In this document: piece after piece, positions 23,321 to 32,565 of the stretch
Layout of the letters: the number at the start of each line of letters is the position of its first letter
Numbering within the stretch: the first letter of the stretch is position 1
Origin: Deltaproteobacteria bacterium
Lineage (GTDB): Bacteria; Myxococcota; Kuafuiibacteriia; Kuafuiibacteriales; Kuafuiibacteriaceae
Length of the DNA: 55,590 nt
NCBI GenBank assembly: GCA_011526105.1
Contig: WYAZ01000074.1
Coordinates: 1-55,590 of the forward strand
Direction: 5' to 3'
The notes under the pieces: generated by a model
The model's input: the letters and a program-made list of their open reading frames with translations, nothing else
The model's database searches: none
Told to the model about the DNA's origin: nothing
Position numbers and translations under genes: made by a program

Positions 23321-25003
23321 TCAGAAGCCGAACATGCCCATGCCCATGCCACCCATGCCGAGCATGCCCATGCCACCCATGCCGAGCATGCCCATTCCAC
23401 CCATGCCGAGCATGCCCATTCCACCCATGCCGAGCATGCCCATGCCCAGACCGAAGGTGCCCATCCCAAAGCTGCCCAGGCCGAGCCCGAGCAGCAGGCC
23501 GGCGCCACCGAGCATGGCCGCCTTGCCCCACCCCGAGGGTTGCTGCGGGTACTGCGGCGGAATGGTGGTCATCACCTGCGGTGATGGCTGCGGGGCGCCG
23601 AACAGATAGGGCGGCATCTGATGCTGCCCGTAGTTCTGCAGCAGCTGTGGTGGGTAGCCCGTCGCCTGCGGCTGATACGCGCGAGCGAGGTCTGCGTACT
23701 GCATCTGGAGCAGGGCTTGCGTGTACGTAGGCATGCCTTGGGCGATCGGGGCCGCTGCCGGGAGCGGCCCGAGCTGCATGAGTGTGGTCTCGACGTACTT
23801 CCGAAAAAGGTCCGGATCGATGCCGGCGTCGCGCGGGGGCGGTGTCGCCTCGCTCCGGACCCGACCGCCCGCGCTGAGCTTGCGAAGGCGCGCCATCGCA
23901 TCCGCGCCTTCTTTGGCTACGCCATCGAGCTTCTCCATCGCGCCGCTGACCTGCGTCTTGCTCGTGGCGCGTTCGAGGCCTTCGAGCAGCGCTTTGGCCT
24001 GGGCCACGTTTCTGGTGAGGGTGCTCTTCACCTCTCGCTTCACGCGGGACTCGTGCGGATTCTCCGCCCTGAAGTGCGTGGCTTCGTCGAGGCCGAGACT
24101 CAGGGCCTGAAGCGCGGCTTGCGCGGTGGAGCGATCGACCTTGCGCAGCACGCTGCCCGCAGCGCGAAGCTTCTCGGTGTCGACCTGCTTGCTTCCGTGG
24201 TGTCGTCCGCCCGCGATGGACTGACCTTCGCCGAGCTGGAAGTCGCGAAGGTCCCCGCCGGTCACCTTCGCGCCCTTCTCGAGCGTCATCCGTCGCAGGT
24301 TGCCGCCGCTCACGCGGCTGCCTCGCCAAAGGATGGTCTCGGTGAGCACCCCGCCGGTGACCTCGGCATCCCTACTCATCTCAACCTTGTTCAGCACCCC
24401 GCCAGTGACCTTGGCGCCGCCGTCGATCATCGAGTTCGTGATCTGTCCGCCTTCCACCCGGCCAAAGATGAGGCTGCCGGAGATGATGCCGCCCTTGACC
24501 ACGCCGTCGGGGGCGATGCGTGTGCCTTCCGCGATCTGAGTCCCGGGCACGAGGTGCACCGTTCCTTCGATCTTCACCCCTTCGCCGATGACCATCGAGG
24601 CGAGGTTCGACGCATCTCCGATGAACTTGGCCTTCGGGAAGCGCTGCTCGAGGTTGGCGAGCTGCTGCTCGGGGGAGGGGGGGGCCGCAGGCTTCGAGGT
24701 CTTCGGCAGCGAGAAGTCGCGTCGGTCGAAGTCGAATCGTCGGTCGTCGATGTAGAGCTGCCCGTCGTCCACGACGAGCTTGTGTCCCGCGATCTCGGTC
24801 TGACTGCGGTTGCCCCTGGCCACATCGAGCGCCATGCGATCGTCGCCCACATTGAAGTAGACGCGACGCACGTCGGCTTCGGCTTTGGTCTCGAAGCTCA
24901 TCGCGAGGCGGTCGGAGAGCCTGAAGTCCGCCAAGGCCTGCCTCGGTCGGGGAGGGTTCGAGAGGTGCACGCCGTTGCCGGAGGTGCTGAGCTTGAGGGC
25001 CAT
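23321..25003 (-). CDS. Beta-helix (hexapeptide-like) protein with Gly/Met repeat C-terminus
   Basis: Unrecognised 560-aa protein. After about 130 residues, roughly residues 135-260 repeat short segments typical of left-handed or bactofilin-like beta-helices: VVKGGIISGSLIFGRVEGG, TNSMIDGGAKVTGG, RDAEVTGGVLTETI, KGAKVTGGDLRDF. A charged helical part follows, then Pro/Gln/Tyr-rich sequence, and a C-terminus of about 70 residues that is nearly all Gly, Met, Leu and Phe (GMGGMGML repeats), which could be membrane-inserting or self-associating. No signal peptide. The ATG at 25003 (MALKLSTSG) has AAGGAG 8 nt upstream; an ATG at 25042 adds 13 residues. A structural or polymer-forming role is inference. 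Confidence 0.8.
   Translation of the reverse strand: MALKLSTSGNGVHLSNPPRPRQALADFRLSDRLAMSFETKAEADVRRVYFNVGDDRMALDVARGNRSQTEIAGHKLVVDDGQLYIDDRRFDFDRRDFSLPKTSKPAAPPSPEQQLANLEQRFPKAKFIGDASNLASMVIGEGVKIEGTVHLVPGTQIAEGTRIAPDGVVKGGIISGSLIFGRVEGGQITNSMIDGGAKVTGGVLNKVEMSRDAEVTGGVLTETILWRGSRVSGGNLRRMTLEKGAKVTGGDLRDFQLGEGQSIAGGRHHGSKQVDTEKLRAAGSVLRKVDRSTAQAALQALSLGLDEATHFRAENPHESRVKREVKSTLTRNVAQAKALLEGLERATSKTQVSGAMEKLDGVAKEGADAMARLRKLSAGGRVRSEATPPPRDAGIDPDLFRKYVETTLMQLGPLPAAAPIAQGMPTYTQALLQMQYADLARAYQPQATGYPPQLLQNYGQHQMPPYLFGAPQPSPQVMTTIPPQYPQQPSGWGKAAMLGGAGLLLGLGLGSFGMGTFGLGMGMLGMGGMGMLGMGGMGMLGMGGMGMLGMGGMGMGMFGF
23339..23434 (-). repeat. 24-bp tandem repeat encoding an 8-residue Gly/Met unit
   Basis: Four copies (23339-23362, 23363-23386, 23387-23410, 23411-23434); the last two differ by one silent base (atgcc/attcc). 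Each encodes a permutation of GMGGMGML. In frame within the beta-helix protein, at its C-terminus. Confidence 0.93.
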
Positions 25004-25138
25004 CCGATCGTCTCCTTCGCGAGTGGGGGAGGATTGTGCCATACAATACCGGCCCTGAGGCGTGATCCAGCGCACGTCGCCGGTTTTTGAGGCGCCGCAC
25101 TCGGTCGAATTGGCCTTTCGGCATAGTCTAGACGCTGG

Positions 25139-26095
25139 ATGTTTCGTTTGGAGGCGAGGGCGCTGAGCTTCGATGTGGGCGACGTCCGCATCCTGCACCC
25201 TCTCAGCCTCTGTTTCCGCTCCGGGGAACTCGTGGCGCTGCTCGGCCCCTCGGGGTCGGGCAAGTCGACTCTGCTCACCTCGCTCATCGGGTTTCGCAGA
25301 GCGAAGGGCCGGGTCTTTGCGTTCGGCCAGGACCTCTACCGGGACTTCGAGGCCTTGAAGATCCGCATCGGCTTCGTGCCCCAAGACGACATCCTCCACC
25401 CCTCGCTCACGGTCGAGCGCACGCTCCGGTATGCCGCGGCGCTTCGCCTGCCTGCGGACATGCCGGAGCCCTACCGCGAGGCGACGGTGCGGCAGGTGAT
25501 CGAGGAGGTCGAGCTGGGCGAGCGCAAGAACGTTCGGGTGGCTCGGCTCTCGGGCGGGCAGCGCAAGCGGGTCTCTCTCGCGGTGGAGCTGCTCGCGCGC
25601 CCGCCGATGCTCTTCATGGACGAACCGACCAGCGGCCTCGACCCCGCGCTCGAAGAGAAGACCATGAGCCTGTTTCGCACGCTCACCACCCCCGACCGCC
25701 TCACCGTGGTCACCACGCACGTGATGGCGTCTCTGGACTTCGTGGATCTGGCGGTCTTCATCGCCAAGGGCCGGCTCGTATACGTGGGCCCTCCGACGCA
25801 GGCGGCGGACTACTTTGGGGTCCCGGATCTGCCTTCGATCTACCGCCTCCTCTCCAAGGAGGATCCGCGGAGTCTGGAGCAGAACTTCGAGCGCTCTCCG
25901 CTGCACCGAAGCTATGTCGCCGATCGTCTGGCGGGTCTCGATCAGGATCCGCCCAAGGCCGTGGCGAGTTCACCGTCGAGTCCGCGGGAAGAACCGCAGG
26001 CATCCGGGTCTGCGTCGAGTGAGGCAAAGGCGAAGGCCCTCACGCCGGAAGAAGAGCTCGCGCGCCTGAAGGAGCTCCGCCGTGCGCGCGGCTGA
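25139..26095 (+). CDS. ABC transporter ATP-binding protein (ABCG-like)
   Basis: ATPase of a second ABC-2 exporter, 318 aa. Walker A GPSGSGKST (about 36-44), Q-loop GFVPQDDILHPSLTVERTL (a pattern typical of ABCG/White-type ATPases), signature LSGGQRKRVSLAVELL, Walker B MLFMDEPTSGLDP and switch TTH. The last ~70 residues are a charged, Pro/Ser-rich tail ending LARLKELRRARG. It overlaps the permease gene by 14 nt. A -10-like TAGTCT (25124-25129) lies 9 nt before the ATG. The substrate may be a lipid or envelope component; not determinable. Confidence 0.92.
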   Translation: MFRLEARALSFDVGDVRILHPLSLCFRSGELVALLGPSGSGKSTLLTSLIGFRRAKGRVFAFGQDLYRDFEALKIRIGFVPQDDILHPSLTVERTLRYAAALRLPADMPEPYREATVRQVIEEVELGERKNVRVARLSGGQRKRVSLAVELLARPPMLFMDEPTSGLDPALEEKTMSLFRTLTTPDRLTVVTTHVMASLDFVDLAVFIAKGRLVYVGPPTQAADYFGVPDLPSIYRLLSKEDPRSLEQNFERSPLHRSYVADRLAGLDQDPPKAVASSPSSPREEPQASGSASSEAKAKALTPEEELARLKELRRARG

Positions 26096-26831
26096 ACCGA
26101 CTCGAGGTTATGACGCCCGCCAGGCGGGGATCCTCGCGGACCGCTACCTGGACGTGGTCCTCGGTGATCTCGCCGGCACGCTCCTCCTCCTGCTGCAAGC
26201 GCCGCTCATCGGTGTCGCCATCGCGGGCGTGTTCGTGAATCTGTCTCGGGACACGTACACGCTCTACTTCGTGCTCGCGCTCTCGGCGTTCTTTCTCGGG
26301 GCGGTGAACGCGGCACGCGAGATCGTCAAAGAGCGTCCGCTCTATCTGCGCGAGCGGATGTTCAACCTCTCGCCCGCCTCGTACTTGGTCTCCAAGTACC
26401 GCGTGCAGACGATGCTGGTCGTGGTTCAGTCGGTGCTGCTGGCGGGGGTGGTCTCGTTCTCGGTGCGCCTCGAGGTGAAGCTCTACGTGCTCGGGCCGGT
26501 GCTGGCCCTCACCGCGTTGGCGGGTACCGCGGTGGGGCTCTTGATCTCGAGCTTTGTGACCAGCAGCGACAAGGCGGTCGCGATCGTGCCGTTGGTCGTC
26601 ATTCCTCAGATCCTCTTCTCGGATGCGGTCGTCGGCGCGGGCAACCTCGACAACTGGACCGGTCACGCACAGAAGCTGATGCCGGTGCACTGGGCCTACG
26701 AGGCGCTGATCGCGCTGAAGGCCACCGAGATCGAGTACGGCGAGGTCATCTGGGGGCTGATCGTCATCTTGGCCCTCATCGCGGCTTCCTTTGGCCTGGC
26801 GCTCGTGCAGCTCCGGCGCCTGAGCTTTTGA
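26082..26831 (+). CDS. ABC-2 type membrane permease
   Basis: Membrane partner of the preceding ATPase; 249 aa with about six hydrophobic segments (LAGTLLLLLQAPLIGVAIAG; YFVLALSAFFLGAVNAA; LVVVQSVLLAGVVSF; VLALTALAGTAVGLLISSF; WGLIVILALIAASFGLALV). The conserved motif AAREIVKERPLYLRERM between helices 2 and 3 resembles the ABCG-type NxxREI...E coupling region. The GTG at 26082 has GGAG 7 nt upstream within the ATPase gene; with the ATPase it makes the equivalent of a split ABCG half-transporter. Confidence 0.88.
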   Translation: MRAAEPTRGYDARQAGILADRYLDVVLGDLAGTLLLLLQAPLIGVAIAGVFVNLSRDTYTLYFVLALSAFFLGAVNAAREIVKERPLYLRERMFNLSPASYLVSKYRVQTMLVVVQSVLLAGVVSFSVRLEVKLYVLGPVLALTALAGTAVGLLISSFVTSSDKAVAIVPLVVIPQILFSDAVVGAGNLDNWTGHAQKLMPVHWAYEALIALKATEIEYGEVIWGLIVILALIAASFGLALVQLRRLSF

Positions 26832-26855
26832 CCTGCGCCCGAACGTGGCTATGCT
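26828..26855 (+). promoter_or_regulatory. Strong predicted promoter, near-leaderless
   Basis: TTGACC (26828-26833), 16 nt spacer, TATGCT (26850-26855), then 9 nt to the GTG at 26865. The -35 overlaps the stop codon of the ABC permease. The best sigma-70-like match in the window. Confidence 0.55.
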
Positions 26856-26864
26856 CCACCCCAC

Positions 26865-27344
26865 GTGGGAAAAAAGAGCATCATCATCGGCGCCGTCGTG
26901 GTCCTTCTCGCGGGCGCCGCGCTGGTCGCTCTGCAGCAAGCTCGCCTGGTCGACGTCGCCCGGCTCGACTTCAGCGGACAGACCAAGTGGCTCGCGGACC
27001 GAAGCTACGACTTCCTCGAAGATCTCAAGTACAAGGACTTCGCCAAGTCGGCGACGTATCACCTCGCGGCCACCCAGGAGAAGCGAGACATCCCCGAGCT
27101 CATCCGGCGGGTGTTCGGGGTCAAACACGAGGTCCTCGACATCGAGCGCTTCGAGGTGCTCGAAGTGGATCTCGATCGCTCGGGTCTACGTGCGCGGGTG
27201 AGGACGCAGGTCTACTTCCACATCCTCGGCGATCGCACGGTCCGAGAGAGCGCGGCGGGCCGGCGAGACATCGAGCTCTTGCTGTACTGGTTCAAGCAGG
27301 ATGACGGGCAGTGGGTGATGGAACTCGAGTCCTCGCTCCGCTGA
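26865..27344 (+). CDS. Membrane-anchored protein of unknown function
   Basis: 159 aa from a GTG: a short basic N-terminus (MGKKS), one hydrophobic anchor (IIIGAVVVLLAGAALVAL) and a mixed alpha/beta extracytoplasmic domain (DFLEDLKYKDFAKSATYH, ending DDGQWVMELESSLR), compatible with an NTF2-like or PepSY-like small domain, though I cannot assign one. Convergent with, and 1 nt from, the next gene, with no terminator between. Confidence 0.78.
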   Translation: MGKKSIIIGAVVVLLAGAALVALQQARLVDVARLDFSGQTKWLADRSYDFLEDLKYKDFAKSATYHLAATQEKRDIPELIRRVFGVKHEVLDIERFEVLEVDLDRSGLRARVRTQVYFHILGDRTVRESAAGRRDIELLLYWFKQDDGQWVMELESSLR

Positions 27345-27345
27345 C

Positions 27346-28608
27346 CTACTGGCCGACGCCCACCACGGTCGCCGCAACCCCAGTGAACTGGATGCCCACC
27401 GAGTAGCCATCCGCGACCTTGGGATTGAGCGTGCACATCCAGCTCGGGGCGGTGATCGGGATGGGCGGCACTTGGAGGCCTCCCCCGTCGTAGCAGTGAG
27501 AAATCCGTCCGTTGGAGCCTACATCCAGCCGCTCGACGCCGTCTCGAGGGATGTCGAGGTCGATGTCTGGCTGCAGGATGGACGCCACGAGGTCGATGAG
27601 CGTGGAGTCGGGTAGCTGCCGAGGGCAGAGCTGGTTGAGGGTCTTGCAGTACGGGTTGTCGGTCTGGGCGAGGGTGCTGATCGGCACCGCGCCGCCGAGC
27701 ATGCCGTCGCTGAACCGATTGAGCGCCGAAGGCACCCGCCCGGAGAGCAGGATGCGGTCGATGCGGATTTCGGGGTGGGGCGGCACCCCGACGGTCAGCG
27801 TGAACTGAATGGGGACCGCCGCCAGCGATGACATTTGTCCGCGCTGGATCTGAGCCGGTGCGCGCGCTCGGGCCTGGGGTGGCACACCCGCAATGGACTG
27901 AGGGTTGATCTTGAACTCACAGCACTTCGTCTCGCCCTGGGGGATCTGGAAGTTGTTGGCGGGGAAGAACGGATCGTCGGCGTCACGCGCGCCGTAGAAC
28001 TTCACGGTGATCGTGCGGTCGTTGCCGGTGAAGGGCTCGTTGATGCCGGCAAACTCGACCAGGAGCAAGGTTTCGCCGCCGAGCAGGCCCTGGCGGATCT
28101 GGTCGTTTCCGAGCTGTCCGAGCTGCCAGAGGCTGTTGTCGATGCAGTCGCCGGGACCTCGGCACGCGCCGTCCACGTCGAAGCCGCGCCCTTGATCCGC
28201 GATCGCGAGGGTGTCGACGATGAACGCACGGCCGCTGCCGGGTTGATCGTCCCAGCCATCGATCCCTTCGATGACATCCGGTCCCTCCGGAATGGTGATG
28301 GGGCCAGTCTCGGGCGGTGGGGGCACCCGACCGACGCAGCGACCCACCGAGTTGCAGCGCGCGCCGCGCGGCGGACATGCGGTAGGATTGCCCAGGCACT
28401 CGGGTGGGCTTCGGCAGTCCTGATCCGTGTAGCACTCCGTCATGCAGCGTCCGGTGCTCGGATCGCAGAACTGTTGATCCCCGCAGTCGAACTGATCTTT
28501 ACAGGTTCCCTGGCAGCCTGGCCCGACCGAGGTGGCGGTGAAGGTCAGCGCCGCGGACATCACGAACGTGGAGAGAAGTGAAAGCGTCCAGCTCGCCTGA
28601 CCGTGCAT
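27346..28608 (-). CDS. Cys-rich exported protein of unknown function
   Basis: 420 aa. The signal-like segment LSLLSTFVMSAALTFTATSV ends at GPGCQGTCKDQFDCGDQQFC, opening a Cys-rich module with CxxDxDC spacing (C-x-TDQDC) of the kind seen in myxobacterial surface proteins. The remainder is beta-rich, with further Cys at ACRGPGDC, KCCEF and near the C-terminus. No catalytic motif is seen. A TATATT (28615-28620, minus) 6 nt before the ATG is a plausible -10, with TCGACC 17 nt further upstream. Divergent from the FG-GAP lipoprotein operon, so possibly co-regulated. Confidence 0.75.
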   Translation of the reverse strand: MHGQASWTLSLLSTFVMSAALTFTATSVGPGCQGTCKDQFDCGDQQFCDPSTGRCMTECYTDQDCRSPPECLGNPTACPPRGARCNSVGRCVGRVPPPPETGPITIPEGPDVIEGIDGWDDQPGSGRAFIVDTLAIADQGRGFDVDGACRGPGDCIDNSLWQLGQLGNDQIRQGLLGGETLLLVEFAGINEPFTGNDRTITVKFYGARDADDPFFPANNFQIPQGETKCCEFKINPQSIAGVPPQARARAPAQIQRGQMSSLAAVPIQFTLTVGVPPHPEIRIDRILLSGRVPSALNRFSDGMLGGAVPISTLAQTDNPYCKTLNQLCPRQLPDSTLIDLVASILQPDIDLDIPRDGVERLDVGSNGRISHCYDGGGLQVPPIPITAPSWMCTLNPKVADGYSVGIQFTGVAATVVGVGQ

Positions 28609-28699
28609 CCATCGAATATAGCGGAAGGTGGGCGCGCGGTCGAACGGCGGGGACAGGGAGTCTGTAGGTGGTGGGACGAAAAGTGGGTGCGGGCCGCGC

Positions 28700-28729
28700 T
28701 TGCTCCTGGCCCAGGGCCGGGGGTAACGT
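28700..28729 (+). promoter_or_regulatory. Predicted promoter of the FG-GAP lipoprotein operon
   Basis: TTGCTC (28700-28705), 18 nt spacer, TAACGT (28724-28729). Start near 28736 would leave a leader of about 22 nt containing an AGAGGG ribosome-binding site before the ATG at 28758. Confidence 0.45.
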
Positions 28730-28757
28730 CGGGCCTCTGTAAACCACTGAGAGGGTT

Positions 28758-29648
28758 ATGAATTCGACGCAAACACGAGCTCTCGAGATCACCTTTGCTG
28801 CGCTGCTTGGCGTCGCCGTGCTCGCGCCCCCTTCTGGCCCCGCGCTGGCGCAGAGCGGAAGCACCAACGCCGAGTGCCGTTCGAACCCTCACCTGGCCCG
28901 CGCCCGTGAGCTCTATGACGAGCTGCAGTTCGACGACGCGGCCTCGACGCTCCAGCGCGCCATCGAGTACGCGAACAACTGCCGCTACGACCTCGCCGAG
29001 ATCTACCGGCTCAAGGCCTTCGTGGATGCGGTCAACCAGGAGCGGGAACGCTGCCACCGCGACTTCGAGATCTTTCTCGCCCTGTCACCGGACTACGTCA
29101 TGCCCGATGACGTCCCGCCCAAGATCCGAAGCTGCTACGAAGACGCCAAGAGCGTAGCGCCCTCCCGAAGGACGCTGGGGATCAGCCACGATGCCCCCAA
29201 AGACAGCCAGCACTCGACGCCCGTGTCCCTGCGGGTCGAGGTCACGGACCCCTTGCGGCTGGTCGACCAGGTGCGACTCTACTTCCGGCGAGATGGGGTC
29301 AAGATCTTCACCGTGGTCTCGGCGAGGGCCGACGACAGCGTCTCCGTGGTCATCCCGGGCCTCGCGCTGCCGCCCTCGGAGACCGGCTATCAGATGGAGT
29401 ACATCGTCCGCGCGGTCGACCGCTGGGGCGGCGTTCTCGCCGAGGAAGGGTCTCCCAAGTCACCGCTCACGTTCAATGTGGTCGCCGGCGGGGCCGGTCC
29501 GGGCATCGCGGGCGAGCCGCTGTTCTGGGTCCTGCTCGGGGCCGGTGTGATCGGTCTCGGGGTGGGGGTCTTCTTCATCGCGCAGGGCGACGACGGCACG
29601 ATCCCAGTGACGTTCTTCGAGAAACAAGGCACGGGGCTCGGGCCGTGA
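28758..29648 (+). CDS. Exported TPR-like protein with C-terminal membrane segment
   Basis: 296 aa. Signal peptide (FAALLGVAVLAPPSGPALAQ), then a helical region with a TPR-like pair (ARARELYDELQFDDAASTLQ; YDLAEIYRLKAFVDAVNQE), a beta domain from about residue 150 (PVSLRVEVTDPLRLVDQVRLYFRR) and a C-terminal helix (LFWVLLGAGVIGLGVGVFFIAQ). A familiar myxobacterial architecture; function unknown. First gene of an apparent operon: its TGA overlaps the GTG of the next gene (GTGA). It may anchor or assemble the two large lipoproteins that follow (inference). Confidence 0.82.
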   Translation: MNSTQTRALEITFAALLGVAVLAPPSGPALAQSGSTNAECRSNPHLARARELYDELQFDDAASTLQRAIEYANNCRYDLAEIYRLKAFVDAVNQERERCHRDFEIFLALSPDYVMPDDVPPKIRSCYEDAKSVAPSRRTLGISHDAPKDSQHSTPVSLRVEVTDPLRLVDQVRLYFRRDGVKIFTVVSARADDSVSVVIPGLALPPSETGYQMEYIVRAVDRWGGVLAEEGSPKSPLTFNVVAGGAGPGIAGEPLFWVLLGAGVIGLGVGVFFIAQGDDGTIPVTFFEKQGTGLGP

Positions 29649-32563
29649 ACTCGAGTCCGATGTTCATGCGGGCGTGTCTGTCGCTCGGCGTCCTCACGGC
29701 GCTGCTCGGCTGCAACGAGCTCGAGCAGAGGGTGGGGCTCGTGTTTCCGGACGCCTTCACGGCCAATCGCGAAGCAGGGCCGGACGGCGCGACGAAGTAC
29801 ATCACGCGGTCGCTGACCATCACCTCCATCGAGCCCTTCGCGCTCAAGGAGGGCTTCGATGGAGTTGCGCGCTCGGAGCTCATCAAATGCGGAGACCTCG
29901 GCGTGTTTCCGCCCACGAGCGAATACGACCGCGCCGAGAACGACATCGCCGGCATCCCTCCGCCCCTCACCCCGCGCACGTACCATCAGTACCCGCTCGA
30001 AGCGGAGTGGACCTTGCCCATCCCCGGTCCGCGCGGCGGTGAGGACAACAACCCGTGGGGCGCGGTGATGGTCCACATCGAAGCGCGCGGGCAGGCCCGC
30101 GAGTACACGCTCGACAAGGGCTTGGATACCACCGTGGGCGATCAGACGCTGCTCGAGGGCTGCTTCTGCATGCGCACCAACGAGAACGCGGACAGCGCGG
30201 AGCACCCGCTGGACGAAGCGGTGAAGAACGCCTGTGCTGGGGTCTCGGTCTTCGAGACCGGCCCCCGGGACGTCGAGCTCGAGCCGGTCATGCCCGAGGT
30301 CTTCTTCTTGCGCCCGCGCGGCGTGACGACTCTGACGGGCATGAGCGGACAGGTGTTGCGGCTCGATCCGGGGGTGGAGGTGGCGACGATCGAGTGTCGC
30401 CAAGTTCAGAACCAAACCAACTGCTATCGGTGCGAGTCGGAGAGCTGCCGTCGGCTCGACAAGAAGCGCAAGGTGCCCCTCCGGGTTGAAGTCCTCGGCG
30501 AGGTGACACCCGAGCAGGTTTCTGTCGATCCGACCTCCGAGATCGTGCTGACCAACGACAAAGGTCTCGCCGTTCCCGAGGTCAAGCTCACGAGCTGCGC
30601 CAAAGACTTCCAAGTCCGCGTCTCTTTGGTGGGGCGCCCGAGCGAGAACATCGTCTTCGACGTGCGCTGCGTGGATCCGGTTCGCTTCGAGTCGACGCCG
30701 GTGAGCAACCCCGTGCGCATCGCAAGAGGCGGCGACGTGCCAGAGAACGTTCTTCCTCGAGCGAGCACGATCATCCCCGCCGCTGACGGGCGTAAGGCCA
30801 CCTTGGCTGTCTTCTCCAACGTGAAGACTGTCGGTGCGCGTGTCGACCTCTTCGGTTCCCAGGGTGGTCCGAGCCTGTCCCCCGTGGGATCTCTGCTTCT
30901 GGCCGGGGAGACGCCCCGGGGGATCTACGCGTTCCACTACGACCTTCGCGGCGGGGCGGCTGCGCGTCCGGTCCTCGCGGTCGCCACCTCCTCGAAGGCA
31001 CCAGGAACACCCGCGTCCCGGGAACTGATGATCGTCCGGATCTATGAGCCAGAGGGCAGCGATGGCGCCGTCACTCTGCGAGAGGTCCAGCGCATGTCCG
31101 GGCCGTGCCCGATCTGCGGATGCAAGCAGGGGCCGAGCTGTGACAGCTGCGCGGAGCGAGACCCGAAGGGGAACGCGCTGAGTCCGATCTTGGGCTGCAC
31201 GAACCAGAGCTGCGAGGGCGAACCCATGGGAAGATGCCCCCCGGGGCGTTGCTTCTGCGATCCGGCTCAGCCCAACACGCCTGTGGGCCAAGAAGGCATC
31301 TGTCGCCAGTATCCGTACTGCCAGAACGACGGCGACTGCAGCGCCTTGATGGATTGCAGCGAGACCCCTTGTTACTGTGAAAAGACGGTCGGGGCTCCGC
31401 CCGGAACGCCGGGCTTGTGCAAGGCTGAGCCTTGCTACGTCAAGCTGAACCCCACCGCTCGAGGCTTTTTCGACGCGCCAGACTTGAACGCGGACGGCTT
31501 CGCGGACCTCGTTCTGGCGGTGAACGAGGACCTGGCCATCACGACCTTCTACTCCGCGCCGTATCGCGCGGAGCACCGCGTCGACGCGGGGCCGCTTTCG
31601 CTCCCTCCGTTCGAGCAGAGCTGTCAGTGCCAGTCGCTCGGAAAGTACGTGCAGAGCTTCGCGATGTTGCAGCTCGGCGGCCCCAGCGATGCGCCGAGTG
31701 TGGCCTCTCACGACTTCGTGATGGGTGATGCCACCGGCGCCTTCGTGCGATACGCGGAGGAGTCCGTCGCTCAAGGCCCGCCCTGCAGCGTCGAGGGTCA
31801 AGGCGCCATGAGCCAATGTCCGCCGGGCCTGAGCTGCCTGCTCGGTTGCGGCTCCGACCGCTTCGGCCGCTGTCTTCGCCCGTGTGACCCGAACAACGCC
31901 GAGTCTTGCCCCGATCCGGAGAGCCCACTGTGTCTGGAGCTTCCGGGCGTCGGCCATGCGTGCGGCGGGCCAGTCCTCGGCTGCCGAGCGCCCAAGAGCG
32001 TCTGGCAGCTGACCGGCGTGAGTGATGTGGGGGCCATCCGGCTCCGCGTGAATAGCCCGTATCAGGACCTTGTCGCGGTGGCGGCCGGATCGGCACTCCC
32101 CATGGCATCGGACGGCGGAAGGATTCGTATCCTCTATGGAAGCGACACGGATCTCACCAATCTCGATCGGCTCCCGCAAGAACAGGCCCGGCTCTCGATC
32201 CTCGACATCTCTCCGGTGAGGGATGGAACCGGTCCGCAAGGCGCCAAGAGCGTGCAGGTCGCGGACTTCAACGGTGATGGCCAGGACGACTTTGCCGTGC
32301 TCTACGGCACATCCGAAGAGGTGCGGGTGTGGCTCGGCGGAAGCGCGGACGCGCCCACCGAGATCACCTCGGACCTAGACGACGCGGCGGCCCCCTCTCG
32401 CTTCATCCGACTCAAGAGGGGTGAGGTGCGCTGCTTCCCCCTCGATCGATTCTCGGCCGGGGATCTCGACGGAGACGGTCGGGCCGAGATCGTGGTCGTG
32501 TGCAACCCAGAAGAGCGGATGGAAGCCGCGACCATCCATTGGATTCGACCGAGCTCGAGGTGA
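29645..32563 (+). CDS. Giant Cys-rich FG-GAP/VCBS lipoprotein A
   Basis: 972-aa predicted outer-surface lipoprotein with lipobox LTALLGC (Cys about 23). After an N-terminal beta-rich half comes a dense Cys module (about 480-600: CPICGCKQGPSCDSC, CPPGRCFCD, CYCEK). FG-GAP loops of the integrin-like calcium-binding type frame it: DLNADGFADLVLAVN (about 615), DFNGDGQDDFAVLYG (about 876) and DLDGDGRAEIVVVC near the C-terminus, as in beta-propeller proteins. The GTG overlaps the previous stop; downstream ATGs are alternatives. Clearly related in plan to the next gene. Ligand or partner unknown. Confidence 0.85.
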   Translation: MNSSPMFMRACLSLGVLTALLGCNELEQRVGLVFPDAFTANREAGPDGATKYITRSLTITSIEPFALKEGFDGVARSELIKCGDLGVFPPTSEYDRAENDIAGIPPPLTPRTYHQYPLEAEWTLPIPGPRGGEDNNPWGAVMVHIEARGQAREYTLDKGLDTTVGDQTLLEGCFCMRTNENADSAEHPLDEAVKNACAGVSVFETGPRDVELEPVMPEVFFLRPRGVTTLTGMSGQVLRLDPGVEVATIECRQVQNQTNCYRCESESCRRLDKKRKVPLRVEVLGEVTPEQVSVDPTSEIVLTNDKGLAVPEVKLTSCAKDFQVRVSLVGRPSENIVFDVRCVDPVRFESTPVSNPVRIARGGDVPENVLPRASTIIPAADGRKATLAVFSNVKTVGARVDLFGSQGGPSLSPVGSLLLAGETPRGIYAFHYDLRGGAAARPVLAVATSSKAPGTPASRELMIVRIYEPEGSDGAVTLREVQRMSGPCPICGCKQGPSCDSCAERDPKGNALSPILGCTNQSCEGEPMGRCPPGRCFCDPAQPNTPVGQEGICRQYPYCQNDGDCSALMDCSETPCYCEKTVGAPPGTPGLCKAEPCYVKLNPTARGFFDAPDLNADGFADLVLAVNEDLAITTFYSAPYRAEHRVDAGPLSLPPFEQSCQCQSLGKYVQSFAMLQLGGPSDAPSVASHDFVMGDATGAFVRYAEESVAQGPPCSVEGQGAMSQCPPGLSCLLGCGSDRFGRCLRPCDPNNAESCPDPESPLCLELPGVGHACGGPVLGCRAPKSVWQLTGVSDVGAIRLRVNSPYQDLVAVAAGSALPMASDGGRIRILYGSDTDLTNLDRLPQEQARLSILDISPVRDGTGPQGAKSVQVADFNGDGQDDFAVLYGTSEEVRVWLGGSADAPTEITSDLDDAAAPSRFIRLKRGEVRCFPLDRFSAGDLDGDGRAEIVVVCNPEERMEAATIHWIRPSSR

Positions 32564-32565
32564 AC

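Noticed and set aside
29390-32239. 949-codon open frame on the minus strand
   Set aside because: Antisense to lipoprotein A; no start signal, no recognisable domain.
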